From assembly GCA_026770025.1 (NCBI GenBank), contig JAMXDE010000044.1, positions 310,001 through 374,000 of the forward strand: a stretch of 64,000 nt of DNA. Direction: 5' to 3'. The notes beneath the pieces are model-generated. The model was not told where the DNA came from. It made no database searches and was given only the letters and a program-made list of their open reading frames with translations. Position 1 is the stretch's first letter. Every line of letters begins with the position of its first letter. The translations under genes were made by a program, and so were the position numbers. This DNA comes from Craspedostauros australis. Lineage: Eukaryota; Bacillariophyta; Bacillariophyceae; Mastogloiales; Achnanthaceae. Of the stretch, positions 29,570 through 38,633 are shown piece by piece.

Positions 29570-31900
29570 ATGCCCACATCATCTCCGTCCTCTCCCACAT
29601 CCAAGCACGTCAAAGCATCCAAGCCTCCCCCAATTGGCGCGGCAAGCTACAATTGTGCCGAACCCTTTGTGGTATTCCTCAATGGCAATCGGAAAGAATT
29701 GCTTCATGCTACTAATGGAGCGACAGGAAACCGCTCTGCAGGAGCACCAACTGTGAGCAGCAAGGGAGTATGCAATGGCAACAGTGCCTGCATCAGCGTG
29801 GCTGGTACCACCACCATCAGCAGCACCGCAAGCAGAATCGAAAGCAACAGGCGCAGCAGTCGCATCCTCAACCGCCTCAAACGCAAACTTGCGTTGAGGC
29901 AAAAAAGCCATCATGAGAGAAGCGGCACAATCGCAGCCAATGACACCAATGATGGCACGCCCAGCCACGATGGCACGCCCAGCCACGATGGCATGCCCAG
30001 CCACGATGGCATGCCCAGCCACGATGGCACACCAAGCAACAATGGCACGCCCAGCAACGATGGCACACCCAGCAATGATGGATCAATGGGTGCAGATCAC
30101 ACCACTTTCATTGGTGCTGCCATGGCTACTGACAGAGCAACTGCTACAAATGGCACAATCATGGACAACAACGGAATTGCAAATGACAATGCAACTGGTG
30201 CTGATGGCACAACCATTCCTGTGCATGGAGCCGACAAAAATGTTGCCTATGCACCACTTCCCATCAGTTCCCACACGCCACTCTTCCGGTCAGTTGGAGG
30301 TGTCAACCCATCAGTTGATACCATCCTGGAGGTTTACTTCTCACGGCAACTCATTGAATCCATTCAAGTCCACACCAACAACCATATCTTCAACAGTGGA
30401 TCCACGGCCAGCTTCGTTTCAGTGAAGGAGATCTACCTCTTCCTTGCAATCTACTACTACATGGGAGTCTTCAAGGCACCGGCCAAGCGAGATTATTGGC
30501 GTGCCCCTTCCATTGGCGTACCATCCCACTTGCTGACAAAGTACATGACACGGGCAAGATACGAAGTTGTGTGGAACCACATTCACTTCACAGCTGTGAG
30601 GGGCACAATTGCTGCTGACACAAAGAAGGCCACTGACTCAGATGACGAGGATGTCAGTGACAGCGAAGACGATCTCGTCCAGAGCCGATACGATTCTCTC
30701 ACAAGTGCAACCATCAGCAGCTCGCCCTCAATTCGATCTGCAACTTCGAGCCTCTCTGCATCCACAGGCAGCAACCAAACCCTGTACACGCAGCCCCACA
30801 TTCCTCCTACACCGATTGTTGACAGCAACAGAAGCTGGTATCACAAGATCCAACCACTGCTTGACCACGTCAACCAGGTGTCGAAGAGTATCTGCATCAA
30901 GCCAGGCTTTGCCTGTGCAATCGATGAGATGATGGTGAGATTCAAGGGCAGGTCCAGGCAGACCACTCGGATGAAGCAGAAACCCATCAAAGAGGGGTAC
31001 AAATTCTATGCTTTGTGCTGTTCGAAGACTGGATTTGGATATCATGTACTGCCTGCAGGACGCCTGGATACTACAACAAAGATCAACAACACTGTGGAGG
31101 AACTCATGAAGACATTGGTCCCATCGAATCACCATGTCGTTGCAATGGACAACCTCTTCACAACCAAGACGGTCATGGCAAAGTCAAGAGAGATGGGCAT
31201 CGGAGTTGTTGGCACTGCAAGGAGGAGGAACGGCTTCCCCAGCACAGAGGTGAAGGAGGTCGATGACATGCGCTTCAACTCGCTCTATGTCTGGATCGAG
31301 AACAATCAGTACGTGGTGACCAGGTGGATTGACAACAATGTGGTGTTGATGGTCAGTACGGTGCACCATGGGAACGAGTCAGTCCTTTGCAATCGCCACA
31401 AGCCAAGAAAGAACAAGGTGAATGCAGGGCACTTGGAGATGGTCTGGGGGAGCAAGTACTCTGCTCACATCCGAATCCCGAAGATGATTGACGACTACAA
31501 TCATTGGATGCTTGGAGTTGACAAATGCGATCAACTCATCGCATACTATCGCCCTGACTTGAGGGCTCAGAGAGTGTGGATGCCCCTGATGTTCCACTTG
31601 TTGGACATCATGCGCGTCAATACATGGATTGCATTCAATCACCTGGCAAGGGAACAAGATCGATTGAGAAGCAAGGCATTCATGATCGAAATGATTGAGG
31701 CTCTTGTTCGCAAAGGTAATGAGGCAGACTTGATGGCAACAAGGTCAAGCCGCGAGAGAGTCCCACACACCATTCGAACAAGGAATCGGATGAGCTCCTG
31801 CTCTCCAAAGCTGCCCAGATCGAGGTTGGAGGGGAGATTCGAAGATCACAAGGAGATCATCAGCAGGGACGTGTTAGAACGTAATCGTAGATGGGTGTGA
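29570..31900 (+). CDS. piggyBac transposase (uninterrupted core)
   Basis: 776 residues from the first in-frame ATG at 29570; the open frame runs on upstream to a GTG at 29423. This is a DDE transposase of the piggyBac type (Pfam DDE_Tnp_1_7). A polar N-terminal region includes seven hexapeptide repeats (29951-30079). The catalytic blocks are ACAIDEMMVRFKGR, VVAMDNLFTT and NHWMLGVDKCDQ, each with its Asp. The family's C-terminal Cys-rich zinc-binding domain is absent from this frame but is encoded at 32504-32713. If 31895-32503 is spliced out, the protein is 844 residues with a complete tail. It is probably the source, or a close relative, of a recently active copy. Confidence 0.88.
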   Translation: MPTSSPSSPTSKHVKASKPPPIGAASYNCAEPFVVFLNGNRKELLHATNGATGNRSAGAPTVSSKGVCNGNSACISVAGTTTISSTASRIESNRRSSRILNRLKRKLALRQKSHHERSGTIAANDTNDGTPSHDGTPSHDGMPSHDGMPSHDGTPSNNGTPSNDGTPSNDGSMGADHTTFIGAAMATDRATATNGTIMDNNGIANDNATGADGTTIPVHGADKNVAYAPLPISSHTPLFRSVGGVNPSVDTILEVYFSRQLIESIQVHTNNHIFNSGSTASFVSVKEIYLFLAIYYYMGVFKAPAKRDYWRAPSIGVPSHLLTKYMTRARYEVVWNHIHFTAVRGTIAADTKKATDSDDEDVSDSEDDLVQSRYDSLTSATISSSPSIRSATSSLSASTGSNQTLYTQPHIPPTPIVDSNRSWYHKIQPLLDHVNQVSKSICIKPGFACAIDEMMVRFKGRSRQTTRMKQKPIKEGYKFYALCCSKTGFGYHVLPAGRLDTTTKINNTVEELMKTLVPSNHHVVAMDNLFTTKTVMAKSREMGIGVVGTARRRNGFPSTEVKEVDDMRFNSLYVWIENNQYVVTRWIDNNVVLMVSTVHHGNESVLCNRHKPRKNKVNAGHLEMVWGSKYSAHIRIPKMIDDYNHWMLGVDKCDQLIAYYRPDLRAQRVWMPLMFHLLDIMRVNTWIAFNHLAREQDRLRSKAFMIEMIEALVRKGNEADLMATRSSRERVPHTIRTRNRMSSCSPKLPRSRLEGRFEDHKEIISRDVLERNRRWV
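29951..30079 (+). repeat. 18-bp coding tandem repeat in piggyBac N-terminus
   Basis: Seven copies of an 18-bp unit encoding D-G-(T/M)-P-S-(H/N), with small variations between units. The decayed paralog has no comparable array at this point. Confidence 0.9.
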
Positions 31901-32503
31901 AGGATACCGCACCGAGAACGTAGAGTGATCAAGTCGTTGTTGTTGGTGAGGAGAGTGTTTGTTTACTGTATTATTCGTATGGTAGTAGGAATGCTGTCGA
32001 GCTCACAAGATTGTCTTCTTGGAACTGTGAGCATGATAGAGGCATGACATGATCTCATGCAATTGCAGATGAAAATAACACGGAGACAACACGACAAATG
32101 TGCGTGTTACTGCGTGAAGATGAGGTGCAAAAGTCAATGAACAAAACACCGCGATAGCCCGTGTTGTAAATTACGTCTTCTCACGATGTTGCTAGTAGTA
32201 CGATCACACGATTGATCGTATTCACTTGAGAAGGTCAGGGCAAGATTCGCACGTGTCACACCCAAGATCCAAGACTGTCCTGATTGGGCAGATTGGCTCA
32301 TCTTGGCAAGAAATCAATTTCCACGACATTTTTGGATCTGTGATTGAGGGAAAACGATTCTTGCGACGCGAAATGCGACACAAATCTGACACAACGGATT
32401 TTCGACCAAAATTTCCGTTCGGAACGGAAAAGGTAAGAAAAGTGGATATTTCTGATTGGTCGACGGGTGTCGCTATTGTTAGAGATTTAGCGTGCGCTAA
32501 TAG
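31895..32503 (+). other. Intron-like insert before piggyBac zinc-binding tail
   Basis: 609 bp bounded by GTGTGA and TAATAG, phase 0 on both sides. It separates RNRRW from DGSQKTCRYC. In the decayed paralog the equivalent blocks (KIDKDGKQ and LCQYCC) are adjacent with no insert, so the insert is derived. It may be an intron or a small insertion. Confidence 0.5.
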
Positions 32504-32713
32504 GACGGAAGCCAGAAGACTTGCAGATACTGTTCTTATCTTAAAGCAAAAGCAAAGCTCGAAGGCAGGCCCACACACGAACCAAGCAGAGTCAGAAGGG
32601 TGTGCAGTGTGTGTGGAATCCATGTCTGTAAGCTGCACTGGAATGTATTTCATGGGAAGGATGACGAGAGTATCACCAACTCTGAAGAGAGTGAACTGAC
32701 CATTACAGTCTAA
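32504..32713 (+). CDS. Cys-rich C-terminal exon of piggyBac transposase
   Basis: 69 residues in frame after the putative splice site: TCRYCSYLKAK, then RVCSVCGIHVCKLHWNVFHG, with the C-x2-C ... C-x2-C-x2-H-x-C-x2-H pattern of piggyBac zinc-binding tails. It then has an acidic Ser/Glu stretch and TAA at 32711. It aligns with the tail of the decayed copy at 28848-28978. Confidence 0.65.
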   Translation, partial: DGSQKTCRYCSYLKAKAKLEGRPTHEPSRVRRVCSVCGIHVCKLHWNVFHGKDDESITNSEESELTITV

Positions 32714-32737
32714 ATTCCAGTTTAGAGACAGGTACAT

Positions 32738-32844
32738 AATTAGTTTTCATACGTAGGACATGGTAGGAAAAAGCTGTAGAAATTTAACACGGAGGCTTTA
32801 TAATGGCTCTGACAGATCCTTTAGGGCTGGTCCACGAAGGGATA
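32738..32844 (+). repeat. Right subterminal region, inner piggyBac
   Basis: Diverged repeat of 32893-33005. Shared landmarks are TTAGTTTTCA, GGTAGGA, TTAACACGG and the end GAAGGGATAG. It marks the right end of the younger element. Confidence 0.7.
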
Positions 32845-32892
32845 GTAAAACAAAAATTCAGTAGTTCCCAACGATAGCACTAGTAAACGATG

Positions 32893-33005
32893 GTACCGAT
32901 TTAGTTTTCACGTTGGCCGCGGTAGGACAAACGCGTTCAAAAATTAACACGGTGTCGAGATATACGATATAATAGTGTAACTATCTCTGGGTCATGAAGG
33001 GATAG
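32893..33005 (+). repeat. Right subterminal region, outer piggyBac
   Basis: Second, diverged copy of the block at 32738-32844, with the same landmarks in the same order. It is taken as the right end of the older element. Confidence 0.7.
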
Positions 33006-34057
33006 AGTGTGCATATGGAGGGAAGGCAGTGTGTGCTGATTGAGACATGGACGAAGCTCAACATCCCAGGGCATGAATGGGAGCAGAACCGAGAACAAGG
33101 CAGTGTGAAAGTCAAGGCGGGGGTGAAGATCTGGATTACCCACCAACCCACAACTCTGGATTTCGACCACTGATCCACAGCCCAGATGAAGCATCATCAT
33201 CACCATGCCTACTGCTACCGCGCAATCCTCAACATCTCTTCGCACCCAACCGCCTTGCCCACGCGAAATGTGAGTCTGTCGATCAAGGGCACGACTGGAC
33301 AGCAAGCTGAAGCACGACTGGTGATTCCCAACACAATTTGCCCTTTTGCGTCCGCATGCTATACGTGTCTAGTCGTAGATTAATGCGAAAAATATAAACT
33401 TTTTAACTATAAGGTCCAGGCGTCTAATATTTCACATATATACCCTCCACAACATAATAGGATTAAATCTGTCATTGAATTAAAAATCGGCAAGAATGTA
33501 CTATCGTATCCTGAATGGGGTCGTATGCGTTGGAAGAAGCAGCGCCTGGCAGTGTGATGTTGGAATTCGCGTGGATTTGTGTGTGGATTTGGTGGTGTTG
33601 TGTCATTTGTGTCATTTGTTGACTGTTCCGCCAAAAACGTCAGTATCAGGGTTGTGTGTATTGCGACAACGATCGTATTTCATGTCACCAATGCAACAGT
33701 AAAATCGGATCAAGCTCAATTCGCAGCACCTTCCATTGCGTTGATGTGACCAGGCCAGACAGGCCGCACTGTTGGTAAATGAATTGCTTGCGGCCGATTA
33801 CTGCGATACTTGTATCCACTCCGCTGCTCTTTGCTTGTTTACATGGATGCCTGACTGGACTTCAATTTTGGCACCCTTTCACGACTTCACATCGCCAACT
33901 CTCTTCGCTACACTACCAATACCATGCATATTCTAGAGAGCATGCTACACTTGCATCCCTCCACCTATTGCATTTCATCACACTGTCCCACGTCAATTCC
34001 ATTGTCACCCGTACATAGTCATGCTCTACCACCACGGCACTCTTCCAACTCAATAAC
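33006..34057. other. Intergenic region
   Basis: No coding region supported. A short AT-rich patch lies near 33380-33440. The right part is the 3' flank of SET gene 3. Confidence 0.5.
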
Positions 34058-35692
34058 TCATTCATCATTGCGATACGGTTGAAACCGCGATACATCGACG
34101 AACCGTCGGTTGAGATACCACGCGCTCGTCCCGCCGCCCCGTGCATTCTCCTCGCGATGGGCTGCAAAGAGATGCGCATATTCGCGATTCCAATTCTCCA
34201 CAGAGGTCCAATCTTGCGCGTTCTTTTCCCAAATGATGTCCGTCACCATCTCGCGGTGCTGCGATGCCGCCGTGAAGGCCTCCACGTAGGCCTCGTGCAA
34301 CCGCCAGGCCGTGTCCCATTCGAAGGGGAGGATGCCTGGCCAGTCGCTTGCATCTGTCGTGATTTTGCGTTCCCCGATGATCTTCAACTCCTCCAGTTCC
34401 TTCTCGACAAAAGCGATGGCCTCTTTCGAGAGAGGTGCATCGAAGCTTGCTACCACCTTGCGACTCGGATCGTTGGCATCGTAGGTGGTCCGATCGACGC
34501 TGAATTTGAGGCGGTACGTGTCACGTCCCCAGTCGCTGAGGATGAAGTTGCGGGGGTAGTTCTCGACGAAGCCGTGCGATTGGAAGATCTCCGGCGTGCC
34601 GAACCATTGGTGCTTATTGCCGCAGAGGTTGCACGCGTTGAAGGAAGTGGAGAGTGTGGTGTTCGGTCGGTTGATGTGACCCTCTGAGACCACCGCAAAG
34701 GCCTCTTTGTTGACAAAATCGTGGGCGTTGTAATCGTTGTTGCTGTGCTGGAAGAAGTCAAAGAATGGGATCACAAGATGATTGTTGGCGCGCGATTCCA
34801 CCAACATCCAGGCATGCTCGTACAGATCCCAATCGATATAGTACTCCTCATCCTCACGCAACAGCACCTTTTCGCATTGCGTGTAGAGCTTCCGGTTCAT
34901 GTAGTCGTCGAAATGGAGCGGTGCGAGGTTGTCACCCAGGATCTGTTCCAAGAGGTTCTGACCCGCCTCGGTCCACATGGACGGAAGCTGATTTCTGCGC
35001 ACCGTCTGCAGGTAGCGCCCGAACGGTGTTTGCTTGCCGTGCGTATTGTTGAGCTCGTGGTACATGTACGAGACGGTCTCGCACACGTCGTGCCTGTTGG
35101 TGGGAATGAGCATGACGACGATATCGTACGGCATGCGGAACAGAATCTCGCCGTTGCTGATTGGTCCGGTCGTGACCAGGATATGCGGCGAGTACGGATC
35201 ACCAGGGATGACGCGCAACGGCGTGATCGAGGGGTGGATGCGCCCGCCGTTGCTGTTGATCCATGAGATCATGTCTGCGATGATGCCATCCACTTCCTCC
35301 ACAGTGAACTCGTGCTCCTGCTTGTTCGGCTGGCTACCTTCATTTCCGTACTCATCATCGTAGTACGCTCTTGTCCTCATCTCGACATGGCTACTTTCGC
35401 CGTCTTCATCATCGTCGTCTTCGTCGTCTTCATCGTCTTCATTATCATCGTCGACCTCTTCAGCCACGTCGGTCGCCTCTGCAGTCTGCGGCACGCTCTC
35501 TGTCGATTCTGCCTGTGGAGCAGCAGCATCCGCATCAACGTTCGCGGCGTCTGCGGACCCTGTCCACGATGCTGGATCAGCCGCCTTGGCAGCCGCAGCA
35601 GCGTCACAACTGCGCAGTGCAATGATTGCGACAGCCACGAGAGCAAAGAGGGAGCGCATCGCTCTGCGCGGCGAAGGCCTTCTGGAGTTCAT
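34058..35692 (-). CDS. SET-domain protein 3, signal peptide, key residues replaced
   Basis: Start set at ATG 35692 (MNSRRPSPRR), which is followed by a clear signal peptide (MRSLFALVAVAIIAL); the open frame extends 70 residues upstream into AT-rich leader. 544 residues. An acidic segment lies near residues 55-75. The SET fold is recognisable from blocks shared with the other three: NGEILFRMPYDIVV, MWTEAGQNLLEQIL, and GTPEIFQSHGFVENYP. Two diagnostic positions differ: the N-H cofactor motif is FQHSNNDYN (Asn to Gln), and the catalytic Tyr motif S-S-Y-N is T-S-F-N (Tyr to Phe). It is therefore likely a pseudo-enzyme, perhaps a binding partner or regulator of its paralogs. The CxxC pair ACNLC is retained. 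There are no in-frame breaks, so the gene appears maintained. Confidence 0.85.
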   Translation of the reverse strand: MNSRRPSPRRAMRSLFALVAVAIIALRSCDAAAAAKAADPASWTGSADAANVDADAAAPQAESTESVPQTAEATDVAEEVDDDNEDDEDDEDDDDEDGESSHVEMRTRAYYDDEYGNEGSQPNKQEHEFTVEEVDGIIADMISWINSNGGRIHPSITPLRVIPGDPYSPHILVTTGPISNGEILFRMPYDIVVMLIPTNRHDVCETVSYMYHELNNTHGKQTPFGRYLQTVRRNQLPSMWTEAGQNLLEQILGDNLAPLHFDDYMNRKLYTQCEKVLLREDEEYYIDWDLYEHAWMLVESRANNHLVIPFFDFFQHSNNDYNAHDFVNKEAFAVVSEGHINRPNTTLSTSFNACNLCGNKHQWFGTPEIFQSHGFVENYPRNFILSDWGRDTYRLKFSVDRTTYDANDPSRKVVASFDAPLSKEAIAFVEKELEELKIIGERKITTDASDWPGILPFEWDTAWRLHEAYVEAFTAASQHREMVTDIIWEKNAQDWTSVENWNREYAHLFAAHREENARGGGTSAWYLNRRFVDVSRFQPYRNDE

Positions 35693-36538
35693 CGGCGTCA
35701 CACGCAGGACGTCTCTGTTTTGTTGCGTTGTTCGCAGCTCTTGACGACTGTGGCAGCACAATGTATAATAGTAGGAGATCGTGTGAATAGATCGTGTGAA
35801 TAGATCGAGTGAGTAGATCGTATGAGTGCGTATGTTTGTACCAATAGTATGAATGGAGCAGCCCTTTGTTTTATGTAGCACGCGTTTGCCTTCGATGCTC
35901 AATGCGTGTCTCTCTTAGCAATAGAACAGAGTATGGCACGATCCATTGGTATGGATGGTGCCAGACGGACACAGCCTCGCAGAGTGGCAGAGAACGATGC
36001 AGGATGGTGCGATGATGTCAACGAACTGCGTTCAAGGATCCTCCATGATCGCCACAAACAAACACACACGCGACATCGTGCGAAGATTCGAAGAAATCTT
36101 TCGCCAAAAATGGCACAACGTGAACGAAGAAACGGAAACATTGGAGACTTCGCAAGTACCTAAACACCAACCTACTCACATTTTCCCGCTCGTCGTTCTC
36201 GTCCCGAGTCTTCTCCGCACACCATGCTTGTGCATCAGTGTACATAGGTGGAGTGTGTATGAGCAGAGGTTGCGATGTGTTCGCTTGTCAGGCTGTCTTG
36301 CTCGTGCGTATGGTATTATACATAGATCGTACGGGTATGCCAATTAGCTGTTGCAGGCTGCTCGCATTCTCTCGTGCCCATTCCCTTTCGGACCGTTGTC
36401 GCAGATCCAATGCAACAATAGAGGATTATTCATCACAAATCAAATGTTGCTGCTTTCTCCAGCACACACACATCATACTCGTACATAAGTACGGGAGATA
36501 CAACGAATGCCGTCAGCCGAACGAATGAATTGACTGAC
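35693..36538. other. Intergenic region
   Basis: Upstream of SET gene 3. Contains a run of the 12-14 bp motif ATAGATCG(T/A)GTGA, repeated three times on the plus strand between about 35770 and 35825. No gene supported. Confidence 0.5.
35777..35826. repeat. Short tandem repeat upstream of SET gene 3
   Basis: Roughly four imperfect copies of a 13-bp unit resembling GATCGTGTGAATA lie about 100 bp from the SET gene 3 start, in its probable promoter or leader. Confidence 0.7.
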
Positions 36539-36643
36539 ATGCCGCCGCTGCTGTCACCACCGTCCGCCGCCCACCACGTCCAAGTCGCCGTCATCGGCGC
36601 AGGTGTGATCGGATTGGCAATTGCGCGCGCTCTACAGCGATAA
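36539..36643 (+). pseudogene. Orphan FAD/NAD-binding Rossmann N-terminus
   Basis: A 34-codon frame starting at ATG 36539. It contains VAVIGAGVIGLAIARAL, the G-x-G-x-x-G dinucleotide-binding start of FAD-dependent oxidoreductases such as L-2-hydroxyglutarate dehydrogenase. It ends at TAA right away. A pyrimidine tract and CAG follow at about 36644-36670, looking like a splice acceptor, but no continuation of the enzyme was found before the P450 gene. It is probably a gene fragment, or a first exon whose partner lies elsewhere. Confidence 0.4.
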
Positions 36644-37160
36644 TTTCTCTCTCTCTCTCCCTCTCTCCAGGTGGGACGAATGCTGCTGGCTTGTGTTTCG
36701 ACACAGGCAAATGGTTGGTTGGAGGATCCAACCAGAATGATGATGATGATGATGAGCACCATGTGCACGAAAGACGAGAGTCGTGGAACAACATGGCAAA
36801 AGAAGCACGATTCTCGATTTGTTGGTTGGTTTTGTTCCCGTGCGTGTTTGGGATCAACATCTGTCCTTGGACGGATACATGGATTGAGTCGAAGCGGTCG
36901 ACGCCGCCAATAACAAACGACAATGTTGGATTCTCCACCATCCCCAGAGAGCTCGTACAAAGACTACTCGCACGTGCCACCCTCCGCTCAGACGCATTCG
37001 CCATCGCCCCTTCCTTCTGCCGTCAAATGCTGAACCTTTCACGATGAATCGAATCCGTTTGTGCAAGTAGTAATAATTTGTATGAACTCTGCTAGTCAGT
37101 GAAACTAATATGAAAGTGGCTGGTTGCTGCCATTGTGCATCTTTTGATCGTTGATCAAGC
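36644..37160. other. Intergenic, CT-rich tract then 3' flank of P450
   Basis: Starts with a CT microsatellite (36645-36668). No gene supported. Confidence 0.4.
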
Positions 37161-38633
37161 TTACATCTTCTTCACGCGAAGCTGAGTCCCCATGTACTTC
37201 ATCGTCAAGAAGAAATCGATCTTGCCCTCCGCCGCAACTTCGAACTCGTACTTCGACAAGATGCTTGGCACGACCGAGCTGAGCTCAGCAATTGCCAACG
37301 ATTGGCCGGGACAGCTGCGATTGCCCATGGCGAATGTCACCATGCTCTTCATCATTTCCTTGGTCGGATTCTCCCATCGACCAGGTTTGAACTGCTCAGC
37401 ATCTTCAAACACCATCTCGTCGCGGTGGGCCGTGATCTGCGGCAGAAACACGGCAGCACCTTTGGGAATCTTGACCTTGCGGTTGGAAAGATCGTCAAAG
37501 AAGATGAAATCGCGGCCGGTGAGACGAGCTGGACCCATCGCAGCAACAGGAGTCACTCGTTGGGATTCAGTGATCACGCGCTTGAGATGGTCGCTGGATT
37601 GCGCCGGGTCACCCTGCAACAACGACTGCTGCAGGTGCTTCATCTCGTTGGGATGCTTGGCCAGCAAGACGAGGGTGTTGGAAAGTGCGTATGCCGTTGT
37701 GTCGAAACTACCGATGATCAACAGAAGCAGTTCCGCGATCTGTTCTTGTTCTGACATGCCATGCGCGTTGGACTCGATCACCTTGATCAATGTCTTGCGC
37801 TCCGACTTGTTGGGCTTGTTGCGGTAGGCTGTCAAGACCTTCTTCGCAAAGCCTTGCATAGCGGTGGTGCCTTTGCGCGCCTCCCAGACTTCTGGGATCA
37901 TGAAGCCGAATATCTTCCGGAAAGGATTGGTGGCTGAGCGGTAGGTAAACTCACGTGCAGCCACCTCGGAGCTGGACGTGAACAGCTCGAAGTCTCCGGG
38001 AGCCGCTTCGTATTCGAAGGCTGCCTCCATGATGGATTTGAACACGATCTTTGGCAATTCGATGGATGGGTCGAATGCCATGTCGGTATCCGCGAGCTTC
38101 TCGAGGAAGCCCGATTCCCACTCCTTGGCGTACTTCGCGCAGATGGCATTCATTCGCTTGACTTCCGAAGACGACATTGCATGTGTGACGGATTTTCTCA
38201 TGTGCTTCAAGCTTGGGTCGGTTGTTGGACGCGTCGCCATTTGCTTGTGTCCGATCATGGTTTCGAAGCCTGCGTAGATAGGCATCGGCTTGTCCGTAGT
38301 CTTGTCGAGATACACCTCGCGTTGATCTTTCGCAGCGCAGAGGACATAGGCACCTCCAGGGACTGGGATGTTGTGCTGGAAGATGGAAGACCCCAAGGAT
38401 TTCCGAAGGTGGAGGTGCCACCATGGTGCTTCGGATGATGCCAGAAGTCTGACGGACTCCATGATCCCGACAGGGACCTTGACAGGGGCATCTTTGGCGG
38501 CTGGTCTGTTGAAGGCGATGGCAGCCCATCCCAAAGCAAGTGCCAGAGCGATCAGGCTCACCGTTGAGACGTTGTCTCCCAAAGCTGTTGCGAAATCGAA
38601 GTTCATCATCGTCATGTTCATTGTTGTTGTCAT
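37161..38633 (-). CDS. Cytochrome P450
   Basis: Heme-thiolate monooxygenase, 490 residues from ATG 38633 (the frame extends six codons to a TTG). The N-terminus is Met/Thr-rich, then has one hydrophobic segment (VSLIALALALGWAAIAF, about residues 23-39) that fits an ER membrane anchor. Diagnostic motifs are present: I-helix GSFDTTAYAL (oxygen-activating Asp-Thr-Thr), K-helix E-x-x-R as ITESQR, and the heme loop FAMGNRSCPGQ with the ligand Cys at 441. There is no intron. Overall it looks like the CYP51/CYP61/CYP97-unrelated protist P450s that I cannot place in a numbered family, so the substrate is not assigned. The gene stands alone, with no pathway partners nearby. Confidence 0.9.
   Translation of the reverse strand: MTTTMNMTMMNFDFATALGDNVSTVSLIALALALGWAAIAFNRPAAKDAPVKVPVGIMESVRLLASSEAPWWHLHLRKSLGSSIFQHNIPVPGGAYVLCAAKDQREVYLDKTTDKPMPIYAGFETMIGHKQMATRPTTDPSLKHMRKSVTHAMSSSEVKRMNAICAKYAKEWESGFLEKLADTDMAFDPSIELPKIVFKSIMEAAFEYEAAPGDFELFTSSSEVAAREFTYRSATNPFRKIFGFMIPEVWEARKGTTAMQGFAKKVLTAYRNKPNKSERKTLIKVIESNAHGMSEQEQIAELLLLIIGSFDTTAYALSNTLVLLAKHPNEMKHLQQSLLQGDPAQSSDHLKRVITESQRVTPVAAMGPARLTGRDFIFFDDLSNRKVKIPKGAAVFLPQITAHRDEMVFEDAEQFKPGRWENPTKEMMKSMVTFAMGNRSCPGQSLAIAELSSVVPSILSKYEFEVAAEGKIDFFLTMKYMGTQLRVKKM

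Larger units (their letters stand above)
28982..32844 (+). mobile_element. Younger piggyBac element (inner)
   Basis: Left end TATCCCTTCGTGACC at 28982, right end GGTCCACGAAGGGATA finishing at 32844: inverted repeats of about 15 bp with one extra base in the right arm. It contains an uninterrupted transposase frame. It sits right behind the coding end of the old element, so the insertion is nested. Its last 110 bp are homologous to the last 110 bp of the old element. No certain TTAA duplication was seen. Confidence 0.65.
25907..33005 (+). mobile_element. Old piggyBac element (outer), carrying a younger one
   Basis: The left end CTATCCGTTCATGACC at 25907 is matched by the inverted right end GGTCATGAAGGGATAG finishing at 33005 (one mismatch in the core). 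Between them lies a full-length but decayed piggyBac transposase frame (26405-28979), then a second complete piggyBac element (28982-32844), then about 160 bp of remaining right end. Without the inner copy this element would be about 3.2 kb. A clear TTAA duplication was not found at the ends, so the boundaries could be a few bases off. Confidence 0.6.

Noticed and set aside
34079-35266. Plus-strand frames of 180-200 residues opposite SET gene 3
   Set aside because: Antisense shadows of a well-supported SET gene; no family similarity.
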